Positions 32,307 through 46,261 of a stretch of 64,000 nucleotides of DNA are shown piece by piece. Made by a program: the position numbers and the translations under genes. The DNA is from Morchella semilibera (Eukaryota > Ascomycota > Pezizomycetes > Pezizales > Morchellaceae), in contig WBVU01000008.1 of the NCBI GenBank assembly GCA_009192285.1, forward strand, positions 2,408,985-2,472,984, given 5' to 3'. Within the stretch, counting starts at the first letter, position 1. Every line of letters starts with the position of its first letter. Under the pieces are notes generated by a model. The model worked only from the letters and a program-made list of their open reading frames with translations. It had not been told where the DNA came from and made no database searches.

Positions 32307-35300
32307 TGCTTCTGCTTCTGCTTCTGGTGGTTTTGATATTGTTGTTAGCTATAATACTAGCTTGGTTTGTAGGTATTATAGCAAGTAGCAATTAACGTTG
32401 TTTGTGGATTGACTCGTAGTATAGTTAGATCTCTAGGCCAATTCCAGTGAGTTCTTCTATTTGTCTTTCTGTCTGGTCTGCCCTTCCGTCTGGTTGCCTG
32501 GCTCGTGGGTCTGTATAAATCCGAAAAATCTCTGGTGCCGGTGCTTCCCTCTTGTATTCCACATGCAGTTTCAGCCTTGGGGGGGGGGGGGTCGACGTTA
32601 GTGTTCTGCTCATATCATTATGAGGCGGTGACACCATCGAAACACACCCCAACTAGCCCGGCCCAGCCCGGCACAGCTTAGCCTTCTATTCATTGCACTA
32701 CACCTAACCCTCACACTCCATATTAGCACCAGCTAAACAAGTATATGTATCATTATAAACCCTCACATCTCATATTATCAATCCACATATTATTTCCATT
32801 ATTCACGGTCCTCACCCGGTCCTGGCTAATATCCCCCTCCCCCCCCCCCCGGAGGACCCCACCAAGCAGCAGCAGCACAGCCCCGCATCCGGCACAGACA
32901 TCTCTTGGCACGCACGCACCCAACCCCCTGTCCAATCGGGTAAGCGAGTGACCATCCGTGACTGAGCCTCTCAAGACAACAACAGGAGGGGGATACGTAA
33001 GCTCTCTGTGCAAGCCACGATGCATTGTCGATGCTCTGTCCATACGTCCACCCATATTCCAGATGAGATGAGGAGAAGAAGAGGAAGATGATGAAGAAAG
33101 GAAAGAAGGCCTCGCTATATATAGCGATCCGAGGTGCAGGGGTATGCAATATCGTCAATACATGTACGTACGTACATACCGAACTCCATGCAAGCCCCCC
33201 AAGCGAAACTTAAGAGTAACCAGGCGTACTCCTGGTCTGTTGCCTGTCAGAACTCTAAACTGCCATGCCATGGCTACATGTAGTATAAGGTCCAGCCAGG
33301 GTCGGACGGGAGTTTGACTTGGAGAATTTCGACATACATAAGTAGTAGAAAGACAGTATGAACCCCGGTACATACATATGAAGTTACAGGGTGTAAAAAT
33401 AACACTGTAGACTACATGTATGTAGATCGTGTTCCAACTAACGGGGCTCATCCCGAACTCCATGGCTGCTATCCAACCTTCTACCGCTCTTTCCCCTATA
33501 TATGTACCTCTAATCTCCTAGGTTATTTGTAGTAAAAAGAACCCTAACCCTTGCTAGCCCCCTTCGGCTATCCAAATCCCGGACAAACCTTCAATACGAG
33601 CCGCAGAGATAGTAAGCGAGAATGTACATGTAGTGATATCGCGAATTACATATCAATATATAGGAGGGACGCGAGTCCTTTCAGCTGGTTGTGGACACCA
33701 CGGCGAGGCTTAGCTTTTGTCGTTGGGCTTAGGCCGATCAAAGAAGCTTATTTTAGGCATTCGGGATTCGGAGGCCGGGATCAGATGGGTGGGGTGCCGG
33801 GGTGGGCATTGCTCAGGCTGTTGGTAGGGCTAGGGAGCAATATGGAAAGACAATAAGGGCGGTAGTTATATAATTATATAACAAGGCGCGAGAAGTGAGG
33901 GGGAGGAGGCTTGTGTGATAGAGTTGGGTGGATGGGTTCTGGTTGGTGGGAGTTATGTGGGTGGCCATGGAGTTAAGGTATGTGATTGCGTGTTTTTGGG
34001 TTGCAGATGCGGATTAGATACATGTACTCTAGTCATGAGCTTAGCTGCTCGCTATGACATATTTCTTGGGGTCGGAATTAAGCATGGTGTTCGTCCGAAA
34101 GAGCACTGAAGTGATATTCTTCACACCACCAATGTTTTCATACAAGGAAGCCATAAGAGCGATGATCATAATTATGATAATGAGGGGAATAAGACAAGGT
34201 TCATGTGCATCCATGTGGTAGTATCTTGCCAACCTCCGGCTTCCAATTAATTCCACCTGTGTGCGGATGCGCACCCGTTCGTTTATCTTGCCTTGGCCGC
34301 TGCAGAAGTGAAAACCTAGAAAAAAGCTCTCCCCATATGTGTAGACCTGTCCTGCAGAAGTCAGACTCGCATGGGGAGATATTGCGTCATGTGTTCTTTA
34401 GAACCTTTGAGAGCTCCAGTCGAACCATATATATACTAATATATGCGTAACCAGGGAATTTATACAACCCAGAAGACCAGTACCACCAGAGCCGCCACCA
34501 CAAAGATGTTACTCGACCCAAGTAATCCCTATGGTTAGGGGCTTATTGTACTCACCGTGCACTACTATCTAGGGAGAGGGGGGCCGGGGGGTTGTTGATC
34601 ATCGAGGACACTGGTACCCTCATCCTTCTGCTCGTAAGGCAACACCGTATAACGACACGACTGCTACTCAACTGAAGAGCAGTATATACATGTAGGCAAA
34701 AACGGACGCCGCGCAGAACCAGACTGGGCCTGTTTCCGGATCCCCCGTCGCAGATGGGTCTTGGCATCGAGTGATAACTCATGATCTACTGGCTCGTTTC
34801 CCTATGGTGTGTTCTTATGAAAATGATAGGATTTGTGGCGTGTTTCATTAAATTAAGGGGGAAAAAAACCACCGAATATGCCACTGTCTATTAGTAATCT
34901 TAACCCCCCGTGTAGCTAGGCTGACCTCTATAGATCTACCACTCCCGCAGTCCTTCCGCTTCTAATTCTAGTGTTAGATTATAATTCCCGTGTTACCTTC
35001 TACCGCCATCCCTACCTAGCCCAGCCCTATTTTACCTCGCCATACCTAAGCATAAACGTACGTGTAGAAGTTATGGTTTACTCTAGGCGAAGGCTCATGC
35101 GGGGGATTGAGGAGTCCTTTGAGGCCACCCTTCTTTTTTCTGTCTCTCCCAATGGGGTTGAGAGGCCTAGGTCCCTCCTGGACTCCGGGTTCGCACGGGC
35201 CTGAGGATCCAAGGTGGGAATTTTTTAACCTTGAACCTTTGGGCTCTCTTTGGGCCCTGGGATTTTGCCTAGTACTAAAGTACCCAGGGGGCCTTTTTTT

Positions 35301-35991
35301 TCTCTTTTTCTTTTTAGTCCCTCTTTGGTCCTAGGCCTCGGCTCGGGGTCTGAGAGGGACCTTTTTTGGAGAGAGGTACTTCTCGGCTTCGGCCTGGGAC
35401 TCGAGGGGGGCTTTTTTTCCCTCTTTTTTCGGTCGTCCACCCCCCTCCCCCGGGCTCTGAGCACTGCCGAGGGCCAAAGGGGACTCGTTCTGGTCCCCCT
35501 TGGGCTCCTGTTCGCGGGAGACTCTCTTTCTTGTTTTGGTCCTCATGCTCCTTCGGCCTCTCTTGGACCTTGAGCAGTTGCTCGAGATTCAGGAGGGGCT
35601 TTTTCCTTTGTTTCTCCTATTCCATTTTGAGCTCTAAGCGACGCCGAGGGTCCAAGAGAGATTCGAATCCACTTCGTGATCTAATTCGGCCCGAGGGAGA
35701 CGTTTTAAAAAGATTTCGCTAGCTCCTCTTATCTTAGGCCTCCGACTTTACCAAGTTCTAGGAGGTTTCTAAGAGGAAGGCTGTCAACTACATAGTGGGA
35801 TAGAATAGTGACTACCCTAAGTATCTAGTTCTTTCCTATCATCTAAAACGTTGTTAGCTACAGCCTTCTCACGAGAGATAACCCGGGACAAGTGCCAGAG
35901 CTACCATACGTGCCACTAATAGACTGTAGATACTAGCGCATCAACTCTACACGACAGTGCGAAGAGCAATCGCACAACCCAGCCGCCAAAG

Positions 35992-36022
<31 letters not shown>

Positions 36023-37314
36023 CAAAACAAAACAGACTAGCTACCGTACAATACCAGCCCCACATCCCGAGTACCCAAGGCCCCGCGGCCAGACTCCAAA
36101 AGCTGGCCAAAACACATCGAGTGATATCCTGTGAAGAACCCCTCTGGAGCGCTTACCTCGCCTTATTGTAGGTTACATGTAAGTACATACACGTACTCAT
36201 TGCCTAGACATATGTACATGTATGTACGTATACTACCCTCACGCTCGCGGTAAACAGTAAGTATAGCAGGATTTTTAAATAAGCTATAAAAAAAAAAGAT
36301 CTAGTAAGTATTTACATATAGCTGCTCTTGGGTCCCCTGACGTCCTTTTTTGCATGTTCTGCGACAGCGTTGTGAGCAAACATGTGGGATATACAGAGTG
36401 ACAGCCACACAGCAAACTACATGTATGTATCTCGGATGCCCAGAATCGGGCTCGATATATACCGGGACACCAGCGTTCCTGAAGCGATAATACGCATGGC
36501 CCGCGGTGGGAGAAGAAGCTAAAATCGGCCATACGATGACTTTTGAATCAATTGATCTCGGGTACGTACCTCGTCGATCCTAAAACCTTAGCGAAAAAAA
36601 ATCCAGGAAGTCTGGAACACTGCGGGGTTGAGTGACTTACTAACAACCACGAATGTTGCCGCGCAGTACAGCACAAGCCACAAGATGGTCCGGGAGGTTG
36701 GATTGATAATCGCGAAAATTTTTAAAGAATTTAGCGAGCTAGGTATCTGCATTTGTGATAGAGTACCAGCCTAAAAAAAAAAAAAAAGAAGAAAAAAGAA
36801 AAAAGAAGAGGAAAAATAAATGACTAACATGTATATTTACATTCTCAACACAGGCAGGGATAAGGAGATAATGTGAAGAGATGAAAGAAAAGAAGATGAA
36901 TCCACATACTACTCGTCACAATACACATCTCGCATCGGGTCTCGGATCTTTCACCGTCACCGCCCTACCCGAACCCCCGGTACTTTGCCGCCAGCAAAAA
37001 TTCCACCGACCGATTCTGACCGCCTAATCCCAGCTTCAACTAATGTCTGGAAAAGAACAAACGGACTGAGAAGAAACTGTAAGAAGAAAGAAACTATTTA
37101 ACAGCTATAATTTCTCTTTCGCTCCTTGTAGATACCTGAATAGAGGGGCCGAGGCAGACACGCCGAGGGAGGCAACTTGCCATGATACAACTAGAAAGAA
37201 ACGGAAGCTTCAACCTGATACAAAGGACAGAGAGGAAGGATGTTGTGATAATAAAGAAAAACAAAAGCCCTATGAATCCTAAAGTATGAACCAAGAGCAA
37301 AAGATTCAACGCCC
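32307..37314. other. Five-kilobase gene desert
   Basis: No exon, domain or conserved RNA could be supported. Contents: AT-rich sequence, many TACATGTA motifs (33160-33175, 34017-34025, 36176, 36215), an (AAAAC)n tract at 35995-36032, A-runs (36285, 36775) and the degenerate GC-rich repeat region at 35100-35720. Small ORFs here have biased composition. Confidence 0.5.
35100..35720 (+). repeat. Degenerate GC-rich / T-run repeat region
   Basis: Repeated modules: a GGGGCTTTTTTT pyrimidine block at about 35289, 35409 and 35597. A second module, gctctgagcactgccgaggg (35453) and gctctaagcgacgccgaggg (35629), is followed by similar sequence for about 40 bases, a spacing of roughly 176 bases. The copies are too diverged to define a unit. 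It is GC-rich in an AT-rich desert. Confidence 0.5.
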
Positions 37315-39521
37315 CTAATTTTTCAGGTAATCGTTACTAAGATTAACAAACGCTCCAGGACCCCCATCCTCACTAATCTCGTTGATCAATACTGTAGATT
37401 GTTGAACAAGTCTTTCCAGTGCAGCTGCTGGAGATTTTCCGAGGGAAACTAGGAGCGGTTAGTATCGTGACGGTCTAAATAATAAATATTTACGTACCTA
37501 GGATAGCTGAATTAAGTTCCTCCGCAACCGATATACGGCCCTTTTCATCCAACAAGTGCGAAAGAACGGAGTTCTTGGGATCTGTATATGCCAGCAGACT
37601 GAATGCCTCCTCCAAAGCCTTTCTGATTTCTGGCCTAGTATCTGTTTGGAACTCAACCCTCAATTGTTGGCCATACTCGACTGCAGCGTCGAGAGCGCTT
37701 TTCCCCTGGCCACCCGTACCAGACCCTACACCCCCATACTCGTCTTCAACGTCCATCTTCTCCCATTCCGCCGCAGAATTTGCCGAATCATCGATCTCCA
37801 TGTCCTGCGCAAAAACATCAACCATCGTTTCGTCGTGTCCATTGCGCATTGGGGGCTCATGTACAGTTTCTGCAAACTGTCTGATCATCTCCACCAATTT
37901 ACGGCAGCGTAGTCGAAAATAGATCTGCTCATTATTCTTAAAAACACTAGGGTAGTATTGTTTGGTGAATTTGAGCGCATGATCCACATCACCACCAAGG
38001 ATCGCGCTACGAATCCCTATATAGTCACGTGATGGTTAATGCAACTCGCAGTACTAGTTCGAATGTTGGACATACTTTGGCGATTTATAGCATCTCCATC
38101 TTCTTTTAGCTCTAAAGTTTTCGTATTTTCTTCTCGTCCACTCACAAGTGCTCGTGCTTCATTTTGGACATCAGCTGAAAAGGCTCTAGCTGTCTCGACA
38201 TATCCGTCATGTGCTAGATACTGCGCGACCAGAGCTTGAACTAATGCCGTCTCATCCATCACCGGGCAAAGGCCAGCAGTTGGATGGCTGTTGATTTCCT
38301 TGTATACTAAAGCCTTCTCCTCCTGTTTATATATAAACGTTAGCACTCGGCCAAACCCCAGATGAAGATAACTAAGTGGCCTTGAAACCCTACGTTCATG
38401 TAATTGTCAATATCATAAACAAATCTCTCCTGCCCGAAGTTGACTCTAATGTGCTCCCCAGGCCGCTTCATTCCTACTGCCGGATATAGCCTTGTACTCT
38501 TGATGTCCCGGAAAGCGGTTTTTAAGAAGAGGCCGTTTTTGGTGAAGAACGCAGTTCCGGTCCGAAAGTTAACGCCGCACCCGATAACATCACTAGTTGA
38601 AAATTGAGGACCGTACTGCTTTCCAGTCCCTTGACAACAAAAAGAGTTCCCGTCGTCACCATGATACCCCCATGACTCCGGTTCCCAGCCAGGTAATCGG
38701 TTGAGAGGAACCTTTTTAGTGCAGAACCCAACACCGATCAATCTGTCCAATAATTTAGCCAAGGGTATAACAATTATTCGAGAATAGCTCACCCTTCCTT
38801 CCCTTTGGAGACAACCGTAATTTCGTAATAGAATATGCCACACTGAGGCGGCATAAAATGATCTGCCCGGACAGCAGCTGCATCATTATCACTCGGTTTT
38901 GGCGGGCCTGGTAGTAGAAAAAAGGGAAAGCGTTAGTGTTTCAATCCCTTCCGAAAATACACTTATTCAATGGTCTCATTTACTAGCGGCGGACGAACCA
39001 ACAAACTTCACCTCTAACCCATCATTCAACAATTCTATTCCAATACATTTGTCGCCCTCATTCCAGCGAGTCGGCAATGGTGTCAGGGTTTCCTCGTCTC
39101 CAGGAACGTTCTCAATGACATCGTATGCTAGCCCTCGATGCGTTTGTGGCAGCTTCCCGGGTATGGTAAAGGATGGAGGTGGCGTAGGAATGGGATTAAA
39201 CACAGCGGCTGAGGATGCTAGTCGTTCAGCGTAACTTGACTCGGCAAGGTAACTAGGAACTGTAATAGGTTGTCGGATATTGTGCTGGTGTGGGCTCGAA
39301 GCATAACCATTCGAGCCTGGAAAGTTAAGATTTGATAGATACCGAGGGTGAACCCCGACCCCGTTGTGAGTGATCCCGTCGGAATAGAGGCGAGGTTGAG
39401 CTTGACCAGCAACGACCGAGGCGTAGGAACCACTAGGTGCCACGACAGGCCTTCTAATAGATGATGACCCAGACATCGTGGTAGCAGCCTGACTGGAGGC
39501 TGCTGGAATCGAGTTTGTCAT
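37315..39521 (-). CDS. Gid1/Vid30 (RanBPM-type) subunit of the GID/CTLH ubiquitin ligase
   Basis: Six exons (39521-38984, 38907-38793, 38742-38394, 38322-38076, 38016-37498, 37448-37315) total 634 codons with all phases agreeing. Order: Ser/Pro-rich N-terminus; SPRY domain about residues 150-330 (QCGIFYYEITVVSKG, LIGVGFCTKKVPLNRLPGWE, SWGYHGDDGNSF, GCGVNFRTGTAFFTKNGLFL, YPAVGMKRPGEHIRVNFG); LisH about 359-391 (ALVQALVAQYLAHDGYVETA); CTLH from about 417 (IRSAILGGDVDHALKFTKQY); acidic loop; CRA domain to the C-terminus (LEEAFSLLAYTDPKNSVL, SPAAALERLVQQSTVLINEI). This is the scaffold subunit of the ligase that marks gluconeogenic enzymes for degradation in yeast. Length is normal for the fungal RanBPM group. 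Confidence 0.95.
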
Positions 39522-42151
39522 GGACTGGCCCTAAAAACCTGGGGCGGAAGAAGAATTGCTAACTCGCAGGGTGCCACCGCTTGGGTGAGGGAATCGAATT
39601 TGATCGAGTTCCAATAACGACCGGTTACGCGAAACGGAGCGGGTAGACAGTTTGAGACGTGTAGGTTGGTTCGCTCTAAACAGCTAATCCAATTTTGATG
39701 ACGGCTAGCACTTTTCACTATTTCCTTTCTTAAACAGTAAGTGAGAGGGGAAACGAAGGAAGATACAATGAGCAGATGGTGGGGAACGAGAATAGAGCGA
39801 GGAGGCAACAGGATGATGGGCGGGTATGATGTCCAAGATAGAGAGCCACAGTATGATACTGTATATCGTGGGACTGGGATGAACCTAAGCTAAGGACAGC
39901 AAGACAGGTAGAGGTAAGATCGGAGTAAGAGCAAGTGAGTTGATTTGAAGTGATAGGTAAAGGCGAGCTGTAACTATCTTGAGGCTCTCAGTTGCTTACC
40001 TACCTGACTATCGATCTAGGAGTTCCCCGTATTTTTCTTCTCCGTGGATCCTTTGAGAAGTTCCTTTTCTTTTTCTTGCTCACTCCAGTCGTCACTCTCA
40101 CCTCTCTCTTTAAACTATCTCTCCCAGCTCCAACAGGCACGGAATGATGTCGTGTAGAGTTACGATGAATGTATGTGTATGCAATGTAAGGCCGAGAGCA
40201 AGCGATCAAGTGCTCAAAGCAAATGCAAGCACGTAACTCAACACAACCCTTGTAACATGTACCCGAACTGGCGTGAGGGGAAATGTTCAAGCGACCTTGT
40301 CTTAAGTGGTGATGGGATGGTGGGGCTGGAGAACTGCGTGGCGCCTACAGTACTTCTGAGACGCTCCCGCCTGTGGCTCGAACTTATTCAACCGTATAAT
40401 TTCCAACGCTCATAAGCTAACCCCTATACGGAGGCTTTGTACCACATGGCTCATGTTACCATAAACTCAAGATCTGCTCTGCTCGAGTCTCGTGCGCCAG
40501 TTGGCCAGAGAGAACTTTTTCCCCTCGTCGTCTTATCCAGGTACCTATTAGATTGTATTGTGCTCTACTGTCGCTCTAACCTACATTCAATAACTACGTG
40601 CACCTACTACCAGCTTGTATGCGAACTGTGCCTATGATTCCAGAATTTCACTCCAGCCCTGGTGTGGATGTTCACTTTTCTTGATGCTTGCGTCCCTGCC
40701 TGTCCGCTTCTCATGCTTCTTGCGGCTGGGATGGAGGCAATAAAAATCTTCATATTCATGGATCCCAATTAGAAAAATTGCAGGCAGGCAGGTACGTGCA
40801 TAAGTCCCAAATGAAAATCCCTCTATTAGAGCTAGTGAAACAGCCGTGTAGTAGCAAAATGGATGAAGTGTAGCCTTTAGAGGGGCCAGGATAAAAAGAA
40901 CGCACACAATGCTAGAATTGTGGAGTGAGTGTGTAGCCGTATCTTATAAGACGTGGATAATAAAAAGGCAATTTGTTGCACACTTGCCTGAGTCGGCTGC
41001 GCCAGGATTTTTGCCAGGACAGAGCATGTCTGGAGGATTACGAGAGTGTTTGGGACAACGACAGTTTAATATTTTAAAGGACAGAAGCCACCTACAGTAC
41101 ATCATGTACTATGTATATGTAGTTGTATGTAGTAAGGGATAAATACATACACGGCGTTTGAGTTTTCATCTACAATACATGTACGTACTATTATATTGCT
41201 GCTATCTGCTACTGCTACAGCTATGAGTACTAAGTGCTACTAAATGTACATAATACGACAAAGTACTCTACTGGCTCCACCCTATATAATATATACTTAC
41301 ATGTACGCTTACGATGTTGGGTTTTAAACATGTAGATCCGACGGTCCTTGAAAAACCGAAAGGTTTGCATAGTGCACCAAGCAGTATGAAATCTACTATA
41401 GCTATGGATATGGCAGGACTGCCAGAAGATAAACACAGAAACTCCAGGTGAAGCCTACGGTGGTGATAGAGTGTATATTTTCAAATTATCGCCAATTCAC
41501 CCGTATTTCCCGACATAAAAACTATGCCTAAGACCTCATTTAGAAAGCTACTACCCCCATCGACCCATTTATTAGCGATCCAGAGTGGGTTTCCTGGCAA
41601 TATTGAAGGTCGTGTCGGGTCTTCTTGGCCGAGTCTCAGCAACAACGGGAGCAACGCAAAGCTTCACACACTTCCACACCCAGCCATCCCACTGGCATCC
41701 GCCGCACACACCAAACCCAACCCCAACCGACTTCGGCCTTACCCCTAGAGAGTTCCAGTGCTCACGGCTACCACCACCACTAAAAGTAACAAGCACAATA
41801 ATAAAATGCATTCCCTCTCCCGCTCGCCTCCTGTTTTCCCTTTCTCCTCTCCTTCCTCCCACCATCCATCACAATCATCACCATCAACTCCGCAACACTT
41901 TCGCAATAATCGCCTTTTGCTTCACCGTGACCGCTTCTTGCTTCACAATCATCACTATTACAACAGCAACCGCACATCACCTGCTCGCTAGCTGTCATTC
42001 TTGATTCTCGGCTCCACTCCACCCCCAGTGAAAAACGAAATCGCCCGCGTGCGACAAAATCTATTCAGAATCGAGTGGCCTACATTCGCTACTCTTTTCC
42101 CTCAGAATCGTCGCCACCTTTAATTACCATATAGATTTTGTTTCCGGTATA
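39522..42151. other. Divergent intergenic region, GID1 / IES4
   Basis: 2.6 kb between two diverging genes, with TACATGTA motifs near 41177 and 41298. Sequence just before IES4 (41650-42120) is C-rich and forms open frames, but without domain signatures. No gene supported. Confidence 0.45.
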
Positions 42152-43049
42152 ATGGCCGGCTCTTCAGATTTTTCAACAAGTTCGTCTCTGCCATCGCTTC
42201 CTCCCTCACCCGGGGAATCGGGATCAACTTCCTCTTCTGGGGCCGCTCCTCCTCCACCCCCTCCACCGCCTCCCCCTCCTCCAGCAAAACAACGTAAGAA
42301 GCCTGGGCCGAAACCGAAGCCAAAGGTTCTCCCGTCGTTGGTTATCAAACTTCGACTTGGTTCCGAACATCTCAAAAATTTCCCACATACGGCGAATGCA
42401 CTTGCAAAATCCCCGCAAGATTTAACCCCGGGGACTGTCCCAGTATCACCACCGCAACAGGCAGATGCTATGTCGCCCATGAATTCAGACTTGAACGCGA
42501 CACCAGTCCCTCCCGCTTTGGACAGGCCCAAGGGCACCCCTGGCCCAAAACCGGGCTCAAAACGTGGAAGACAACCAGGTGCCCAGCCAAGTAAGCCAGG
42601 GAGAAAGAGGACCAAACTGTAAGTTTATCTTTTCGGCCTACATTTTCGCATATAACTATATACTCATATCATTTAGTGATCCCAACGCTTCCCCTGCGAC
42701 CCACCATTCGAACCACGGTAAGCTTGGGCCAAAAGCGAACCAAGGTGCCATCAATGCAGGTCTCCGTGCTCTAGACCGTACAGGAAGGCCATGTAAACGT
42801 TGGGAGAAGTCTATCTTTCGTTTAAAATCTTTTACAGGCGTGCAGTGGTCTGTCCCGACTTGGGGTGCCCCCTTGGTTGATTCGTCGGCCCCTCCAACAC
42901 CTCCCCCTGGGACTACGCCTGAGGTCGCTTCAGCAGCCCCATCTGTCACTTCTGAGACCCCAGAGATTAGAATTCACCCCGATATGATGAGCATAGACCC
43001 TCCAAACCATTTTGAACAGCCATATGTGGCTGAGAGGCTTACAGTATAA
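42152..43049 (+). CDS. Ies4-type subunit of the INO80 chromatin-remodelling complex
   Basis: Two exons (42152-42618, 42677-43049) give 279 aa; donor gtaagt, acceptor tttag, phase 2. The N-terminus is Ser/Pro-rich with a proline run (about residues 31-43), then basic (KQRKKPGPKPKPK) leading to LPSLVIKLRLGSEHLKNF. The distinctive block KLGPKANQGAINAGLRALDR continuing TGRPCKRWEKS and LKSFTGVQWSVPTWGAP matches my memory of fungal Ies4 proteins (INO80_Ies4 family). The tail is Pro/Thr-rich. It acts in the nucleus as an INO80 accessory subunit, linked in yeast to the DNA damage checkpoint. The basic GPKPG repeats resemble AT-hook-like DNA contacts. Confidence 0.82.
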
Positions 43050-44130
43050 AAAACGTCAGTAACTCACGTTTCATTTCTGATTACTTTGTTACTAACATTA
43101 TATCATCTAGAACCACACAAGAGTCTCCAACTAGGACCACCATCAATAATAGCCAGTCATCAAACTTCATCCTCTTGACGCCCAGACTGTTTACTGAGAC
43201 GAGTTAAATCTCAAACTTGGAGCCGGCGTATCTCGTTCCTATTTCTCTCGGCAACCAGCATCTTGCCTCCAAATCCTAATACTTATTATTTTCTGTATAG
43301 ATTGCTCACTGTACAAATTCCTTTACTTCTGGTCACTGCCCCTCAGGCACATGTTTCTTTTGTCAACTTATTTCCTTTCGCCAAAAAAAAGGTGTGGACT
43401 TTCTGTTTGGATTCTTGTTTTTTGGTTTTGTTTTGGGGGTGGGACTTGATTAGATTTTCCATTTTTCTTAGGGGTTAGTCACTGGAAGGACTTATCAATT
43501 AGGGCGGTGATCCGGGTTGGTGTGGGGGCAGGGCTGTATGTATGTAATCATACGGTACCTCCCAGTACTTGTCCTATTCTTTAGGTTCCGTGTTTTCATA
43601 GTTACTATCAGCTTTGGTACTTGGTGGGTTAATTGGAAAGAGGGGATATGCGTTTTTTTTTTTCGGTTTCCGGTTTTTCAGGGGTTCTTTTTTCTAGGAG
43701 TTCATATGTGGTAATATGAATACATGAAACGCATGGCTAGGTGTTGGCATTTTTACGCATTGGAACAGTTCCGATGGGTAATAATTCTGCTGGTGGGGTC
43801 AAGTTGATAAAGCAACTCTCAACAAAGAAATATCACATGACACATCCAAAGCTCTAGTAACCTATAAAAACTAAGGAATTCATTAATTCGTCCCCTACAC
43901 GTGTTTCATGACTACTCCATTACTCCAATGATTCCAGTTCATCATTCCACGCCTTCGTTGTTCAGAAAGCCGGGACAGCTATTGAGCCTTGAATTTTGCA
44001 ACTCTGAACACTCGCCAGCCCATTAGACCCAACAAAGACCCACGAAAATAGAAAACACACCCCCTAAAATGAATGTAACCGCTACGGCCTGATATCAATG
44101 AACTAACAGGGGAAAGATCTGGAGGCTTGC
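43050..44130. other. Tail-to-tail intergenic region, IES4 / E2
   Basis: About 1.1 kb, T- and A-run rich (43383-43390, 43654-43663). No exon recognised. Confidence 0.5.
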
Positions 44131-44766
44131 TTAATCTTCGGCCTCCTGATGGCGGAGCATGAGAAGACGTTTGTATTCTTTGGGATCCTTATCCCAAAGT
44201 TCCGCAGCCTGTCCGTTGAGGGGTGATTTGCTACTTGCTATTAGTCACTACTTCCCCCGAACGATTCAGTGAAGTTGCTTACTTGTTTGGCTCTCCAAGT
44301 AATGATTGCAGCGACAGCAAGATTGATTGTACATTGTACACTGCGCTCCACTTATCTTTCAAGATGTCCAAACAGATCCTCCCCGCCATATCAACGTTAG
44401 GATGGAACATGGGCGTAGTGAACAGCACCGTTGGGGGCGACATGGGATAGTTTGACGGGAACTCGAGAGAGAGTTTAAAAGTGAGCCCATCGTAAGGTGT
44501 GTCTGCTGGGCCCTGGATTGTTCCAATCCATGAGAGAAGATTGCCACCTTGTGGGAAGGCGGAGATCCCAGGAGTGGAGTTCATCTGCTATTACATTAGA
44601 GGTCGTAAATTTCAAAATATGGTGAGAGAGAAATTACCATCAGCTGCATTAGTTCCTGCTGGAGGCGCTTAGACACTGATTGCCCAGCGTTTATACCAGA
44701 TGGGCCGGCGCTTTTTGCATTGGGGGCAGTGGGGGCTGAAGAGCTGTTTTCGGCATCATTATCCAT
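44131..44766 (-). CDS. Ubiquitin-conjugating enzyme E2, UBE2C/UbcH10 type
   Basis: Three exons (44766-44638, 44584-44283, 44230-44131) encode 176 aa with consistent phases. After an Ala/Ser-rich N-terminal extension, [14 protein letters not shown] begins the UBC fold. The catalytic core has HPNVD (104-108) and the active-site Cys114 in [13 protein letters not shown], followed by [15 protein letters not shown] and [20 protein letters not shown]. The N-terminal extension and the sequence around [20 protein letters not shown] identify the UBE2C/UbcH10 group (Ubc11 in yeasts), the E2 that starts ubiquitin chains for the anaphase-promoting complex in mitosis. The start at 44766 is the only ATG in frame before the fold. 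The second exon could begin three bases earlier (cag kept), adding one Gln. Confidence 0.95.
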
Positions 44767-46261
44767 AGTGACAGTTTTAATATGTGTTTTTGAAGGATTT
44801 ATGTGTTTTATGAGGTGGGTTAGAAATGAAGCACTGCAGGAAGGAGGCTGTGGAGGAGGAGTAGTGAGAATGGCTCTGCTAAGAACGATAAACAGTTTAG
44901 ACGTGGTGGTTGCCCTGCCAACCAACGCAACAATTCGTGTGGCTTGGCGCCACAGATACGAATACGATCTCCTGTCGAGTGATTGTACATGACACGACAC
45001 TAATTCAGGGCGTGTTTATTGCCAGAGAACAAATTTGTTACCTCTTGTATAAAGACACATATTTAGTCTATATATGCTAACCGCCTCATCATCTTACGTG
45101 ATAAGCCTCAAATATCACAAAATACAAATATTGTATACCCATTCAATCTATTTCGTGACCAAGTTTTATTGGGGGCCAAGTCCTCAGGGTCTATCACATT
45201 TATATTCCCCTTATAGCTTACTGTGCCTTTCCATTCGTTTATATGAAGTAAACTCCATATAATCGGAAGTGAAGTACATCGATGTTGCAATTGCAAGTAC
45301 CAGCGCTAGTCATGAAATAATTCTTCAGGCCAAGGTCACTGTCATCTCGCAATATCCTACCCTTTCCGGTTTTGGATTATCACACTGCTTATAAATCTGG
45401 GAAATGACTGCTATATACATGCATATACACTTACATGTATCCATGAAGTTTTGCTAATAGTTCGGTGATGGTCACAGCAAACAAAATGCAAAGTATAAAC
45501 GCTCACAATAATATACTACGTTGGGCCCCCACATCACTGTTCACACCCTGTCACTAGTATAAGTCTTATGGAGTATTGAGGTTGACCGTTAGTTATAATT
45601 TAAGAATACCATGGCCAGTTGTTACTCCTACCGACGCCGCCACAAACACCAGCTTTGTAGACATCCCCGATGCAAAGGTTTGGAGAAAATTGCATGTAAA
45701 TTGAAATAATCCACAGCAACTAAGTCGCCGGTTCTGCTCTTGACGTTATTCATAGGTTACTATAATAAATATCGAAATCATCAATCACTCGAGAGTGGTC
45801 CTCCTCCTCCCTTTCTTGATGTTCCAAAACGATATGAAACATTTTAGTTTGTACACCTTGGTTACTCAAAATCACAGACTGGCTTTTACACCATAAACCC
45901 GATAGCTGCCATCCAAGAGGACTATATCTCGAGCAAAACTCCAAGGCCTATTATTGCCTGGAACAGTGCACCTCAACTCCCCCCCAAAGAAAGAGGGAAA
46001 GAAAAGAAAAGAAAAAGAAAAATGGAGAGGAGAGGAGAGGAGAGAGAGGGAGAAGAAAAGAAAAGGAGATTCATATCGGAAGCCTGTGAGACTATACAAG
46101 GTGATTGACAACTCATCCGGAGAAGTAGGTTTTCACCAAGCATAAACGTGATAAAGGAGATGTTGGGTCTTGTATTGTCATAAAAACAGCCTAAATAAAT
46201 TATTCAAAAGCTATCAAGCTGCACTTCAACAGCATTTACGGCCTTACTCGACCTCATTTGT
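44767..46261. other. Intergenic region upstream of the E2 gene
   Basis: 1.5 kb, AT-rich, with an A/G-rich purine tract at 45985-46070 and one TACATGTA-type motif at about 45432. No gene recognised. Confidence 0.45.

Noticed and set aside
35107-35722. Overlapping open frames of 70-118 codons on both strands
   Set aside because: Low-complexity Gly/Leu/Phe translations of the degenerate GC-rich repeat.
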